From an uncultured Eubacterium sp. (GTDB lineage Bacteria; Bacillota; Clostridia; Oscillospirales; Acutalibacteraceae), in assembly GCF_934561735.1 (NCBI RefSeq), contig NZ_CAKTGT010000001.1, positions 1 through 64,000 of the forward strand: a stretch of DNA of 64,000 nucleotides. Direction: 5' to 3'. The position numbers and the translations under genes were made by a program. The notes under the pieces are model-generated. The model did not search any database and was not told where the DNA came from. It worked only from the letters and a program-made list of their open reading frames with translations. Of this stretch, positions 50,893 through 59,660 are shown in pieces (within the stretch, counting starts at the first letter, position 1; every line of letters begins with the position of its first letter).

Positions 50893-50914
50893 ATTTGTAA
50901 AGGAGTAAATTTTT

Positions 50915-52699
50915 ATGAATTATCCTAAAATCGGTATCCGTCCTGTAATCGACGGCAGATGGGGCGGCGTGCGTGAAAGCCTTGAAGAGCAAACAATGGG
51001 TATGGCAACTTCTGCCGCAAAACTCATTGAAGAAAATCTTTGCTATCCTGACGGAACACCTGTTCAGTGCGTAGTATCCAACACAACTATCGGCGGCGGA
51101 GCAGAAGCTGCTGCTTGCGAGGAGCAGTTCTCAACAGAAAATGTTGTTGCAACTCTTTCCGTAACTCCTTGCTGGTGCTACGGTATGGAAACATACGACA
51201 ACAATCCAAAAACAATCAAGGCTGTTTGGGGCTTCAACGGCACAGAAAGACCGGGTGCGGTTTATCTTGCCGCCGTTATGGCTGCTTATGCACAAAAGGG
51301 TATGCCTGCATTCTCAATTTACGGCCACGATGTTCAGGATATGGACGACAAATCAATCCCTGCCGATGTTGCGGAAAAGATTTTGCGTTTTGCAAAATGT
51401 GCCGTATCTGTTGGCTGGATGAAGAACAAGTCATATGTAAACCTCGGCGGTATCGCAATGGGTATCGCAGGCTCATATTGTGATGCTGATTTCTTCCAGA
51501 AGTATCTCGGCATCCGTCCTGAGTGGGTTGATATGACAGAAATCGTACGCAGAATTACACTTGAAATCTACGACCACGACGAATACGACAAGGCTATTGC
51601 TTGGGTAAAGGCCAACTGCAAGGAAGGCTTTGATGTAAACGCAGGCAAGGACTTGCCTGAAATCATCAGAAAGTCAAAAGTTGTTTCTCCTGACAAGGAT
51701 TGGGAGTTCATCACAAAGATGACGCTTATCGTTCGTGACATTCTTTTCGGCAACAAAAAGCTTGACGAAATGGGCTGGCACGAGGAAGCACTCGGCAAAA
51801 ACGCTGTTGCAGGCGGTTTCCAGGGACAGAGAAACTGGACAGACTGGCTTCCTAACGCAGACTTTACAGAGGCTATTATGGCTTCAACATTCGACTGGAA
51901 CGGCAAGAAGATGCCTACTCCTTTCGCAACAGAAAACGACACACTCAACGGTGCTTCAATGATTCTCGGCACTCTTGTTTCGGACACGGCTCCTTGCTTC
52001 CACGATGTTCGTACATATTGGAGCCCTGACGCTTGCGAGCGTGTAACAGGTATGCGTCCTGACGGCGTTGCAAAAGACGGCTTTATCCACCTCATCAACT
52101 CGGGTGCAACTGCTCTTGACGGCTGCGGTGCTTCAAAGAACGAAAACGGCGAAGGCTGTATGAAACCGTTCTGGAAGATGACAGAGGACGACATCAAGGC
52201 TTGCATTGATGCAACAGATTGGTGCAGAGCAAACTACGAATATTTCCGTGGCGGCGGATTTTCATCACACTTCCGTTGCAAGGCAGAAATGCCTGTAACA
52301 ATGCTCCGTATCAACATTGTTGACGGTATCGGTCCTGTTCTTCAACTTGCAGAAGGTTACACGGTTGACCTCCCTGACCAAATCCACAACACTATTGATC
52401 AGCGTACAGACAAGACTTGGCCTACAACTTGGTTTGCTCCGACCCTCACAGGCAAGGGTGCATTCAAGGATGTTTACAGCGTTATGGCAAATTGGGGTGC
52501 TAACCACGGCGTAACAATCTACGGTCATGTAGGCGACAAGCTCATTACGCTCGCTTCAATGCTTCGCATTCCTGTAAATATGCACAATGTTTCTGACGAC
52601 AGAATTTTCCGTCCGCAATGCTGGGCAGCATTCGGCACAGACGATGTTCAGTCAGCAGATTACGAAGCTTGCAAAACATACGGTCCGCTTTATAAATAA
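50915..52699 (+). CDS. fucI: L-fucose isomerase
   Basis: The 594-residue enzyme has the standard FucI length and order of domains. It opens with IGIRPVIDGRWGGVRESLEEQTM and has TPCWCYGMETYD, ENDTLNGASMILGTLV (metal-binding Glu and nearby Asp), WSPDACERVTG and TIYGHVGDKLITLASMLRIPVNMHN (metal-binding His). It converts L-fucose to L-fuculose (and D-arabinose to D-ribulose). It ends the fuc operon before a very strong terminator. Confidence 0.95.
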   Translation: MNYPKIGIRPVIDGRWGGVRESLEEQTMGMATSAAKLIEENLCYPDGTPVQCVVSNTTIGGGAEAAACEEQFSTENVVATLSVTPCWCYGMETYDNNPKTIKAVWGFNGTERPGAVYLAAVMAAYAQKGMPAFSIYGHDVQDMDDKSIPADVAEKILRFAKCAVSVGWMKNKSYVNLGGIAMGIAGSYCDADFFQKYLGIRPEWVDMTEIVRRITLEIYDHDEYDKAIAWVKANCKEGFDVNAGKDLPEIIRKSKVVSPDKDWEFITKMTLIVRDILFGNKKLDEMGWHEEALGKNAVAGGFQGQRNWTDWLPNADFTEAIMASTFDWNGKKMPTPFATENDTLNGASMILGTLVSDTAPCFHDVRTYWSPDACERVTGMRPDGVAKDGFIHLINSGATALDGCGASKNENGEGCMKPFWKMTEDDIKACIDATDWCRANYEYFRGGGFSSHFRCKAEMPVTMLRINIVDGIGPVLQLAEGYTVDLPDQIHNTIDQRTDKTWPTTWFAPTLTGKGAFKDVYSVMANWGANHGVTIYGHVGDKLITLASMLRIPVNMHNVSDDRIFRPQCWAAFGTDDVQSADYEACKTYGPLYK

Positions 52700-52707
52700 A
52701 ACATTAT

Positions 52708-52755
52708 TGCAAAACAGAAAAAAGGTTGGGATTTCCCAACCTTTTTTGTTTTGCA
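52708..52755. terminator. long bidirectional terminator between fucI and the uxuB-like gene
   Basis: The inner stem AAAAAAGGTTGGGA/TCCCAACCTTTTTT (14 pairs, TT loop) is extended by outer arms TGCAAAAC and GTTTTGCA. It ends the convergent fuc and uxu operons. Confidence 0.9.
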
Positions 52756-52776
52756 AAAATCCGAATTTGACCGTTT

Positions 52777-53625
52777 TTAAACGCCTGAATATGCGTTGAA
52801 GCCGCCGTCAACGGGTATATTTACACCTGTGATAAATCCGCTGTATGCCTCGTCGCAAAGGAACAGAAGTGTTCCGTCAAGTTCTTCGGGCTCGCCGAAG
52901 CGGTCCATAGGAGTTGCGGCAAGAATTTTGCCTGTACGGGCGGTAGGAGTGCCGTCCTCATTCCAAAGAAGAGCGGCATTTTGCTTTGTTGAGAAGAAGC
53001 CCGGAGCGATTGCGTTTACTCTGATACCCATAGGGGCAAAGTGAACAGCCATCCACTCTGTAAAGTTCTTTACAGCAGCTTTAGCCGCAGAATATGCAGG
53101 AATACGGGTGAGAGGTCTGAACGCATTCATTGATGTTATCATAACGATGCAAGCGTGCTCTTTTTCCACCATATCTCTTGCAAAAACCTGGGTAGGAATA
53201 AGAGTGCCGAGGAAGTTGAGATTGAATACAAACGAAATTCCGTCTGCATCAAGGTCAAAGAAAGTTTTTACATTCTCGTCCTTTTGAACAAGGTCGATTT
53301 GCTCCAAAGTGTCCTTTGTTGTTGTGCCCTTTGGATTGTTGCCGCCGGCACCGTTGAGAAGAATATCGCAGGTACCGAGCTTTTCGTTAATCGTTTTTCT
53401 TGCGGCTTGCATTGACTCCTGATTGAGTACATTGCAGCCTACGGCAATGGCAACGCCGCCGTCTGCGGTGATTTCATCGGCACACTTTTGTGCTGCCTCT
53501 TCGTTTAAATCAAGAACGGCAACCTTGCAGCCCTGTTTTGCCAAAGTTTTTGCAAACTGTCCGCAAAGAACTCCGCCGCCGCCTGTTACAACCGCAACTC
53601 TGCCTTTTAAATTTTCATGTGTCAT
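52777..53625 (-). CDS. uxuB: SDR-family D-mannonate oxidoreductase (fructuronate reductase)
   Basis: The 282-residue short-chain dehydrogenase has the nucleotide loop VVTGGGGVLCGQFAK, NGAGGNN, the catalytic Ser in MITSMNAF and Tyr-x-x-x-Lys in AYSAAKAAVK. It is not the long-chain UxuB of E. coli but the SDR type found beside uxuA in Gram-positive bacteria. It reduces D-fructuronate to D-mannonate. ATG at 53625 is chosen since GAGGA precedes it; the longer frame has no ribosome site. It follows uxuA by 29 bases. Confidence 0.85.
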   Translation of the reverse strand: MTHENLKGRVAVVTGGGGVLCGQFAKTLAKQGCKVAVLDLNEEAAQKCADEITADGGVAIAVGCNVLNQESMQAARKTINEKLGTCDILLNGAGGNNPKGTTTKDTLEQIDLVQKDENVKTFFDLDADGISFVFNLNFLGTLIPTQVFARDMVEKEHACIVMITSMNAFRPLTRIPAYSAAKAAVKNFTEWMAVHFAPMGIRVNAIAPGFFSTKQNAALLWNEDGTPTARTGKILAATPMDRFGEPEELDGTLLFLCDEAYSGFITGVNIPVDGGFNAYSGV

Positions 53626-53654
53626 TTTATTGTCCTCTGTATTTGAATTGATGT

Positions 53655-54719
53655 TTATTTTCTCGACTTCTCCACAGCTTCCCAAAGACCGTTGAGATAG
53701 CATGCGCCGAGTGCTCTGTCATAAAGTCCGTAACCCGGACGGGCAACTTCGCCCCAAATCATTCTGCCGTGGTCAGGGCGGATATATCCGTCAAAGCCGA
53801 CCTCCTGCAAAGCCTTTACAATCTCGTACATATCAAGCGAACCTGCATTGCTTTCGTGTGCGGTTTCGTTGAACCATTGATTGTTGATTTGAACATTGCG
53901 AAGATGAGCAAAATAAATTCTGTCGCCTGCCGCCTTGATAATTTCAACCATGTCATTGTTTGGGCTTGCACCGAGTGAGCCTGTGCAAAGAGTTAAGCCG
54001 TTGTACTTTGACGGCACCATTGCAAGCAACTTTTCAACAGCCGCCTTGTCTGTGATAATTCTCGGAAGGCCGAAAATGCTCCACGGCGGGTCATCCGGAT
54101 GTATTGCCATTTTGACATCACATTCCTCGCAGGTAGGCATAATCGCTTCAAGAAAATACTTGAGGTTTGCCCACAAATCGTCCGCAGTGACATCCTTGTA
54201 TTTTTCAAAAAGCTCTTTGATTTCGCCCATACGCTCGGTTTCCCAACCCGGCATTGCATAGCCGTTTGAGTTGTCGTCAATCTCTTTAAACATATCCTCG
54301 GGTGACTTGCCCTCTACCTGCTTGCCGTCATAGCAAAGGCAGGTTGAGCCGTCAGGCAAAGGCATATAAAGGTCTGTTCTCGTCCAGTCAAAAACAGGCA
54401 TAAAGTTGTAGCAAATTACCTTTACGCCAACCTTTGAAAGATTGCGAATAGACTCTTTGTAATTTTCGATATACTTATCTCTTGTCGGCAGACCGATTTT
54501 AATATCCTCGTGCACATTTACACTTTCTATGCACTCCATAGTAAGCCCGGCAGCGGTGATTTCATCATACATTGCCTGAACCCTGTCCATGGTCCACGCT
54601 TCACCGGCAGGCAAATCGTGAAGTGCAGGCACAACGCCGACTACATTTGGTATTTGCTTGATTTGTTCAAGAGAAACAGTATCCTTCTCTTTACCAAACC
54701 AGCGAAATGTCATTTGCAT
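53655..54719 (-). CDS. uxuA: mannonate dehydratase
   Basis: The 354-residue TIM-barrel protein has the UxuA features MTFRWFGKEKDTVSLEQIKQ, GVVPALHDLPAGE, KVICYNFMPVFDWTRTDL, MAIHPDDPPWSIFGLPRI (metal-binding His), LCTGSLGA and YIRPDHGRMI. It dehydrates D-mannonate to 2-keto-3-deoxygluconate. With the SDR downstream and uxaC-kdgK-eda 11 kb away, the glucuronate route is complete. GGAGG lies 8 bases before the ATG. Confidence 0.95.
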   Translation of the reverse strand: MQMTFRWFGKEKDTVSLEQIKQIPNVVGVVPALHDLPAGEAWTMDRVQAMYDEITAAGLTMECIESVNVHEDIKIGLPTRDKYIENYKESIRNLSKVGVKVICYNFMPVFDWTRTDLYMPLPDGSTCLCYDGKQVEGKSPEDMFKEIDDNSNGYAMPGWETERMGEIKELFEKYKDVTADDLWANLKYFLEAIMPTCEECDVKMAIHPDDPPWSIFGLPRIITDKAAVEKLLAMVPSKYNGLTLCTGSLGASPNNDMVEIIKAAGDRIYFAHLRNVQINNQWFNETAHESNAGSLDMYEIVKALQEVGFDGYIRPDHGRMIWGEVARPGYGLYDRALGACYLNGLWEAVEKSRK

Positions 54720-54751
54720 ACGCTAATCCTCCGTTGTTTTAATTCCCTTTA

Positions 54752-54780
54752 ATTTTAGCACAACACAAAAGCATATTCAA
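54752..54780 (-). promoter_or_regulatory. promoter of uxuA-uxuB
   Basis: On the minus strand TTGAAT (54775-54780) and TAAAAT (54752-54757) are 17 bases apart, within the 64-base gap after yqfD. Confidence 0.7.
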
Positions 54781-54783
54781 CCG

Positions 54784-55983
54784 CTAATTGGCGGTTTTTT
54801 TACTTTGTTTCGGCTTTTTTGAAATTAAGCGTACTTCTTCTCCTATATTCTCCAAAACATCAACTCTGCCGCTTGCAACCGCCGAATTTGAATTCAAAGC
54901 GACCTTTATATCCTTTGAAACAACATTATTTTTGCCGTAATTTGCACTAAGCTTTTGTTCAATCAAACTGTCTGTAAGCTTTAACAACTCATTATCCGAC
55001 AGCGTAACGGTGTAAATATTGCAAGCCTTGACATAGGTTTTGACCGTACCTATCGGAATAGGCTTTTTATTAATCGTTAAATAAATATTATGCCGTTCGA
55101 TTTCCGTATTTTCTTTGGGAATTTTGCCGATATAAAGCGGAAGATACAAACCGAAAAAAGATATTGCCCTGTACTCCTTTTCGGCGGTGTATTCTTTTCG
55201 GCATTGCTCACGGCTGACAGTTAAGGTGAACTTTTCGTTTACCCTTGCAATAAAATCTCCGCTTGCATGGGCAAAAAAGTTTTCTTTTTTCTTTTCGGGG
55301 GTATAAACACCCGACACAAGAACCGTGCCCTTTGTAACGCTGTCGCCGACAAAAGCCTGCTGCCATCCGTCACGCACCATAGCAGACACAATAACGCCGT
55401 CTTTTGTTGCCGTAAGGTTTGTATATGTTTTGCTTTCAATATCGGGCTTTGGCGTTGCCTCCTGAATTTCCACACGGGCAGTTGTGCCCACACGATTGAT
55501 GTGCACCCACGCAATTTCATCAAAAGACGCAAGCATCAAATCCTCAATTTTCTGCTTTTCCTTAACATTCCAATGAGTGCCGATACGAAAATCCTGCTTA
55601 TCCAAAAACGCTTCTATTCTGCTGTCCTCAATAGTTTTGTTGCCGACACATTCAATATTCCACACAAAGCCCGACAAAAAGCAAAAAAGTGCAACAAACA
55701 GCACGCAACCTACTGCCAAACCCGGGCGGACAAGAATTTTTGAAAAACAAAACGGCAAACCGCACTTTTTAGATATTTTGATTTTTCCGCCGTGACGGTG
55801 AGCGATTTTGTACAAATATTTATATGCCGCAACAGGGCAACGGGCAACAAGCACATCTTTGTACCTAATGTCATAAATATTAAGATGCAAGCGATAACAT
55901 TCGTCCAAAAAATCGCTTGCAAAGCCGCCCGAAAAAGAGAACTCAACATAACCCGTAAGCCAATTAACGACTTGATTAATCAC
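54784..55983 (-). CDS. yqfD: sporulation protein YqfD
   Basis: The 399-residue protein begins VNWLTGYVEFSFSGGF, has an N-terminal region with one membrane helix (about residues 85-105, VGCVLFVALFCFLSGFVW) and a long extracytoplasmic domain with RIGTHWNV, VARVEIQEATPKP and VSGVYTPE. YqfD is a sigma-E-dependent stage IV sporulation protein of Bacillus and Clostridia needed for spore maturation. GTG at 55983 is chosen because GGAG lies 7 bases upstream; the frame could be opened nine codons earlier without a ribosome site. It overlaps yqfC by 8 bases. Confidence 0.9.
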   Translation of the reverse strand: MINQVVNWLTGYVEFSFSGGFASDFLDECYRLHLNIYDIRYKDVLVARCPVAAYKYLYKIAHRHGGKIKISKKCGLPFCFSKILVRPGLAVGCVLFVALFCFLSGFVWNIECVGNKTIEDSRIEAFLDKQDFRIGTHWNVKEKQKIEDLMLASFDEIAWVHINRVGTTARVEIQEATPKPDIESKTYTNLTATKDGVIVSAMVRDGWQQAFVGDSVTKGTVLVSGVYTPEKKKENFFAHASGDFIARVNEKFTLTVSREQCRKEYTAEKEYRAISFFGLYLPLYIGKIPKENTEIERHNIYLTINKKPIPIGTVKTYVKACNIYTVTLSDNELLKLTDSLIEQKLSANYGKNNVVSKDIKVALNSNSAVASGRVDVLENIGEEVRLISKKPKQSKKTAN

Positions 55984-56230
55984 TGCAATACTCCACGGAT
56001 AAAATATCACCCTCGATTACCGCACCCTCGGGCGAAAACTCGTTTATGCAAAGATTTGAGCCGACAATCTCAAGGCAGTATTTGCCGAGATTGATTTTTA
56101 TTTTGTCACGGCTGTACTCGCATATGCCCTTTAAGCCGTCAACAACGCACTGTGACGAGCCGACAAGATGAATATGCGGACATTCGCAATAGCCTACAAC
56201 AGTGCCGTTAAATTTCTCTTTTTTCTTCAT
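55976..56230 (-). CDS. yqfC: sporulation protein YqfC
   Basis: The 84-residue protein has the YqfC/YabP beta-rich pattern (HIHLVGSSQCVVDGLKGICEYSRDKIKINLGKYCLEIVGSNLCI). The family is a small sporulation protein always linked to yqfD. Its ATG follows GGTGAT closely and a sigma-E-like promoter lies just upstream. Its presence supports an endospore former. Confidence 0.9.
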   Translation of the reverse strand: MKKKEKFNGTVVGYCECPHIHLVGSSQCVVDGLKGICEYSRDKIKINLGKYCLEIVGSNLCINEFSPEGAVIEGDILSVEYCSD

Positions 56231-56244
56231 AAAATCACCGTAAA

Positions 56245-56274
56245 ATTTTATGCCGAGAGAACACCGAATATCAC
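56245..56274 (-). promoter_or_regulatory. candidate sigma-E promoter of yqfC-yqfD
   Basis: On the minus strand GTGATATT (56267-56274) and CATAAAAT (56245-56252) are separated by 14 bases, matching the sigma-E pattern (ATATT, 14 bases, CATA-x-A-x-T) with about one mismatch in each box. The leader would be only about 8-10 bases long, so it needs experimental support. Confidence 0.5.
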
Positions 56275-57131
56275 CTTTTGAATTTGAGCCACAAAATCAT
56301 ACCGACCGTTACGGCAACCGAAATAACACCTGCAACCGCCACACCGTAAGGTGAGGACACAAGAGGCATATTTTTAAAATTCATACCGAACCAGCCGGTA
56401 ATAAATCCGAGCGGTGCAAATATAACCGTAACTACGGTGAACAGCTTCATAGTGTTGTTGAGCTTTAAATCTATTGCGGATTGATAAGCATCACGCAAAT
56501 GTACAATGCTGTCTATAATCGTCCTGACATCATCACGAAGCCTTGTGATTTTATTAGACAAATTATCAAAATATTTCATCTCATCATCGTCAAAAAGGTC
56601 AAAATCGTTATCTTTGAGTTCCTCAATTATATTTTGCACCTTAGAATAGTAATTGCTTTTTGAAATACATTTTTGTTTTTCGCAATACAAAACACGGTTT
56701 AGGTTTTCACTCTGTCTGTCATCAAGAATTTGCTTTTCGAGGACCGCAAGCGTTTTTTGAAATTCGGCGTGAATACCCGCCTCCTCGGTAAGCAATTCAT
56801 CAATAAAGGTATAAATAATTTTTGCTCTGCCGGCATCCGTGCTGTCAAGTTTTGAGAGAACATTGTGAAAAATCGGAAGTTTTTCCTTTGGATTGTCGCA
56901 CACAATAATAACAAAACCGTGGCGAATATATATTTTGATTTTGTCAAGGCACACGCAAACACATTCGCCGTATTTGTAATAACCCAAAGTTTCCACTCGG
57001 TTTTTAGGCAAATCAAAAGCATTGCATACATTGTCAAATTCATACGAGCTTATATAACCGAGTACAAAATCGCAAATTTTCGCTTCGTCAAGCGAGATGT
57101 TTTTTATTTCATCATAAAAAGCGTAAAACAT
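56271..57131 (-). CDS. corA: CorA-like magnesium/cobalt transporter
   Basis: The 286-residue protein has a cytoplasmic helical funnel domain (about 1-225), then two membrane helices near the C-terminus with the GMN gating motif in WFGMNFKNMP. It would form a pentameric divalent-cation channel. ATG at 57131 is preferred because the upstream in-frame GTG overlaps the GGGTGG ribosome site. That site is buried in the arm of a hairpin. Confidence 0.9.
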   Translation of the reverse strand: MFYAFYDEIKNISLDEAKICDFVLGYISSYEFDNVCNAFDLPKNRVETLGYYKYGECVCVCLDKIKIYIRHGFVIIVCDNPKEKLPIFHNVLSKLDSTDAGRAKIIYTFIDELLTEEAGIHAEFQKTLAVLEKQILDDRQSENLNRVLYCEKQKCISKSNYYSKVQNIIEELKDNDFDLFDDDEMKYFDNLSNKITRLRDDVRTIIDSIVHLRDAYQSAIDLKLNNTMKLFTVVTVIFAPLGFITGWFGMNFKNMPLVSSPYGVAVAGVISVAVTVGMILWLKFKR

Positions 57132-57137
57132 AAAAAC

Positions 57138-57168
57138 CACCCGTTTTATTTTTCCGATAAAACAGGTG
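57138..57168 (-). promoter_or_regulatory. hairpin covering the corA ribosome site; also terminator of the tetR-like gene
   Basis: CACC-C-GTTTTAT pairs with ATAAAAC-A-GGTG (11 pairs, one mismatch). On the minus strand the downstream arm contains the GGGTGG ribosome site of corA and is followed by TTTTT, so it could both end transcription and control corA translation. Confidence 0.6.
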
Positions 57169-57199
57169 ATTATTTATTTTAAAATATATTTGCGTTTAA

Positions 57200-57724
57200 T
57201 CAGTACTTTCTGATCATATCCGAAAGGGCTGCAAAAATAATATCCTTATTATTTTTTACATCCGCATTGAGCACCACGCCCGTAACAGCATAAACAGAGA
57301 GAGAAACTCTTGCAAAATCAACCGTACCGGGCTGAATATTGTTGTTGACGCAAATTGTTTCGATAGCGGTTTTTTGCAATCTTTCGGTTATAGGACCGGC
57401 AAGTCTGCTGTGCTTAAACTTTTCGATAATATCTTGATTTGTTGTAATTTGATTAATAATATCGTTTACAACCGTACTCGGATTGATGTGTGCTTGCTGA
57501 CAATTAACCGTTGCTGCAAAATTTGCCACAGACAACACCAAATTTTCCAAAATAGCTTTTACACATTCATCAATGCTTTTGTAATGAAGATAAAATGTAC
57601 TTTTGTTAATTCCTGCATCCTCGCATACTTTTACAACACGAACCTCATTTAAATCTTTATCTTTTGTTTGTTCCAAAACAGATACTAAAATTGCTCGTCT
57701 GGTTCTCACAATTCTTTTATCCAT
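57200..57724 (-). CDS. TetR-family transcriptional regulator
   Basis: The 174-residue protein has an N-terminal TetR helix-turn-helix (RRAILVSVLEQTKDKDLNEVRVVKVCEDAGINKSTFYLHYKS is the expected region, residues about 8-50) and a C-terminal helical ligand domain ending in AALSDMIRKY. ATG at 57724 has AAGGAGG 10 bases upstream. No metabolic partner is adjacent except corA downstream; the ligand is unknown. Confidence 0.88.
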   Translation of the reverse strand: MDKRIVRTRRAILVSVLEQTKDKDLNEVRVVKVCEDAGINKSTFYLHYKSIDECVKAILENLVLSVANFAATVNCQQAHINPSTVVNDIINQITTNQDIIEKFKHSRLAGPITERLQKTAIETICVNNNIQPGTVDFARVSLSVYAVTGVVLNADVKNNKDIIFAALSDMIRKY

Positions 57725-57834
57725 CTGACTCTTTCCTCCTTGTGAAAACATTTATTCCTTTTTTGCTATGTTATCACACTTTTTGCCGTATTTCAACAAA
57801 AAAATCAATTAATTAACATCCAAAAAACAAAAAA

Positions 57835-57858
57835 CCCCGTATGCCGACAGCATACAGG
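57835..57858 (-). terminator. terminator of the 3D-domain gene
   Basis: On the minus strand CC-T-GTATGC and GCATAC-G-GG form the stem, followed by TTTTTTG. Confidence 0.75.
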
Positions 57859-57929
57859 ATTTTTAAATACAAGCGGTACTCAACCGTCTTTTGTTTATTT
57901 AATTTTTTAAGTGCTTTTTTGTGGTCAGA

Positions 57930-59168
57930 TTACCAACCGAGGCGAACAATCTCTATTGTGCATGAACCGACGCCGAGCTTGTAGCACTCGCTGTGACCTT
58001 CCGGAGTGAATATATCGATTCTGCCCTTTCGTGACAAGCCGCTTCCGCCACGGTCTGCTACCGTGTAAAGTGTACCGTCCACGCTGATAACCGTACCGAG
58101 CGGCAACCAGTTGCAAGCAACATAATACGGATTTTCCATTCCGTTGGAAATCTTTTTGCCCGATGAGGTTACGCCTCTTGAATTGCCGTTGCATACGGCA
58201 CAGGCACAATAATGGCTGTATCTGCCTTCAATTACCTGACCTACTTTGTAGCCCTTTGCACTCTTGACGCCGTTGGACTTAACAGCTTCTTTGGCTGCCT
58301 GTTCCTTTGTCTTTGTGCCTACGGCAACTTCTTTGTCCGTAACAAATTTTGTATCTTCTCTTGATACTTCGGTTTTTTCCTTTTTCTTGCCGTTAACATA
58401 TTTAACTGAATATGTTACCTTGGCTTCACCGTTTTCACCGTCTTTGAGAACCTTTGTTTTGCCCTCTTCAATGGTGTTGTCTTTAATTTTTATTGTTTTA
58501 TATTCAACCGTTTCGGTTGCTGTTTCTGTTTTGTACTCAACTCTTTTAACCTTTACAACAAGGTCTTTTTCAAGCTTTGTATCGAGTGACGGCTCGGTGT
58601 AATCATCCTTGCCGAGTTTTACGCCTGCTGTTTTGATAAGGTCTGCAACAGTACCGTCTGTCAAGGCATACTTTGTTTCGTTGCCGTCTGCTTCAAGCGT
58701 TACATACTGAGCCTCATTAATCTTAATTACCATACCGTCGGTAATTTCGGTATTAAGGCTGTAATTGAGTTGGTCATTGCTTTTAATGCTTAATCCGATT
58801 TGTGAAAAAGCGTCGCCGATTGTGTGCGAATAAACTTGATACGCTGTAATGTTGCCGTCAAATTCAACATAAATAGTGCTCAATCTGTTTACTACAATAC
58901 TACCGCCTTCCGATTCTTTAAAATCGGTAATGTCCAGCTTATCGCCGGCAGATAATGTAATACCTGCGGATTTGAGAATCTCGATAGGTTCCGTCTCAGT
59001 TGTAGTAACGGCAATGCTTCTTGAACCGTCTGTAATGTCAACACTGTATTCGTCCGAAGTTTGTGCAAATGCTGTGCCGGCAAACGTTGTAATAAGAAGT
59101 ACAAGCGCAATTACTATTGTCAGGATTGTTCTTAAAGAACGATTACCTGCAAATGATTGGTTAGTCAT
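57930..59168 (-). CDS. exported G5/DUF348 and 3D-domain cell-wall protein (YabE/RpfB-like)
   Basis: The 412-residue protein has a signal peptide (LRTILTIVIALVLLITTFAGTAFA), then two or three DUF348 repeats (about 40-190), a G5 domain (about 190-275, VEYKTIKIKDNTIEEGKTKVL) and a C-terminal 3D domain (about 315-410). The 3D domain has YSHYCACAVCNGNSRG and the Asp residues of VADRGGSGLSRKGRIDIF. This resembles YabE of Bacillus and resuscitation-promoting factors, which act on peptidoglycan as lytic enzymes during growth or germination. It has its own promoter and a structured leader. Confidence 0.9.
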   Translation of the reverse strand: MTNQSFAGNRSLRTILTIVIALVLLITTFAGTAFAQTSDEYSVDITDGSRSIAVTTTETEPIEILKSAGITLSAGDKLDITDFKESEGGSIVVNRLSTIYVEFDGNITAYQVYSHTIGDAFSQIGLSIKSNDQLNYSLNTEITDGMVIKINEAQYVTLEADGNETKYALTDGTVADLIKTAGVKLGKDDYTEPSLDTKLEKDLVVKVKRVEYKTETATETVEYKTIKIKDNTIEEGKTKVLKDGENGEAKVTYSVKYVNGKKKEKTEVSREDTKFVTDKEVAVGTKTKEQAAKEAVKSNGVKSAKGYKVGQVIEGRYSHYCACAVCNGNSRGVTSSGKKISNGMENPYYVACNWLPLGTVISVDGTLYTVADRGGSGLSRKGRIDIFTPEGHSECYKLGVGSCTIEIVRLGW

Positions 59169-59207
59169 CTTAAATCTCCTTTTATCTTAACAAGTGAATT
59201 GGCAGTT

Positions 59208-59286
59208 GTGCCGAATATTTCCGCACCGCCTAATATCAGTTTGTCACGAACGTTGCCTATTATAGCAGTTTTTCACAATGAGTCAA
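59208..59286 (-). promoter_or_regulatory. promoter and structured 5' leader of the 3D-domain gene
   Basis: On the minus strand TTGACT (59281-59286) and TATAAT (59259-59264) have a 16-base spacer with TGC (extended -10). The leader of about 84 bases contains a hairpin GTGC-G-GAA/TTC-G-GCAC (59208-59226). A c-di-AMP (ydaO) riboswitch was considered, but its conserved boxes are absent. Confidence 0.65.
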
Positions 59287-59654
59287 GTTTGAACTATATA
59301 ATTTTTTGTGCAACATCAACAAATAGTTACAGCCGTAATATTATTGTAACCTTTAAAATGTCCATATATTGTGGTTTTGAACTTTTACGCTTTACCATAC
59401 TAAATTGAATATTTGGGAAAGGTGACGAACTTTTTACAAAACCTTACGATTTTGTAACATTTTTGCGTTTCCAAAATTTGGCAACTTCTATATATGGTAT
59501 AGTTTTTGAATTTTTAAGGTTTTTATGTCCATATATAGAATTGCGCAAAACATCCGCTTGATAACTTTTTCACAAACTTTTCGCTTTTTTCGCCTTGTTT
59601 TTTAACCGACTTTTTGCCCTATATATTATAATATATAAATTATATACATTAATA
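59287..59654. other. AT-rich spacer with repeated CCATATAT motifs
   Basis: No gene is visible. TGTCCATATAT occurs directly repeated at 59359-59369 and 59526-59536, and TCTATATATGG (59487-59497) is an exact inverted copy of CCATATATAGA (59529-59539). The rest is AT-rich. Confidence 0.6.
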
Positions 59655-59660
59655 AGAAAA

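Noticed and set aside
54779..54796. Hairpin with a T run on the plus strand at the yqfD stop
   Set aside because: No plus-strand gene precedes it, and on the minus strand no T run follows, so a terminator role is not supported.
59168..59260. ydaO-type c-di-AMP riboswitch before the 3D-domain gene
   Set aside because: The leader is too short and the conserved boxes of that riboswitch are not visible.
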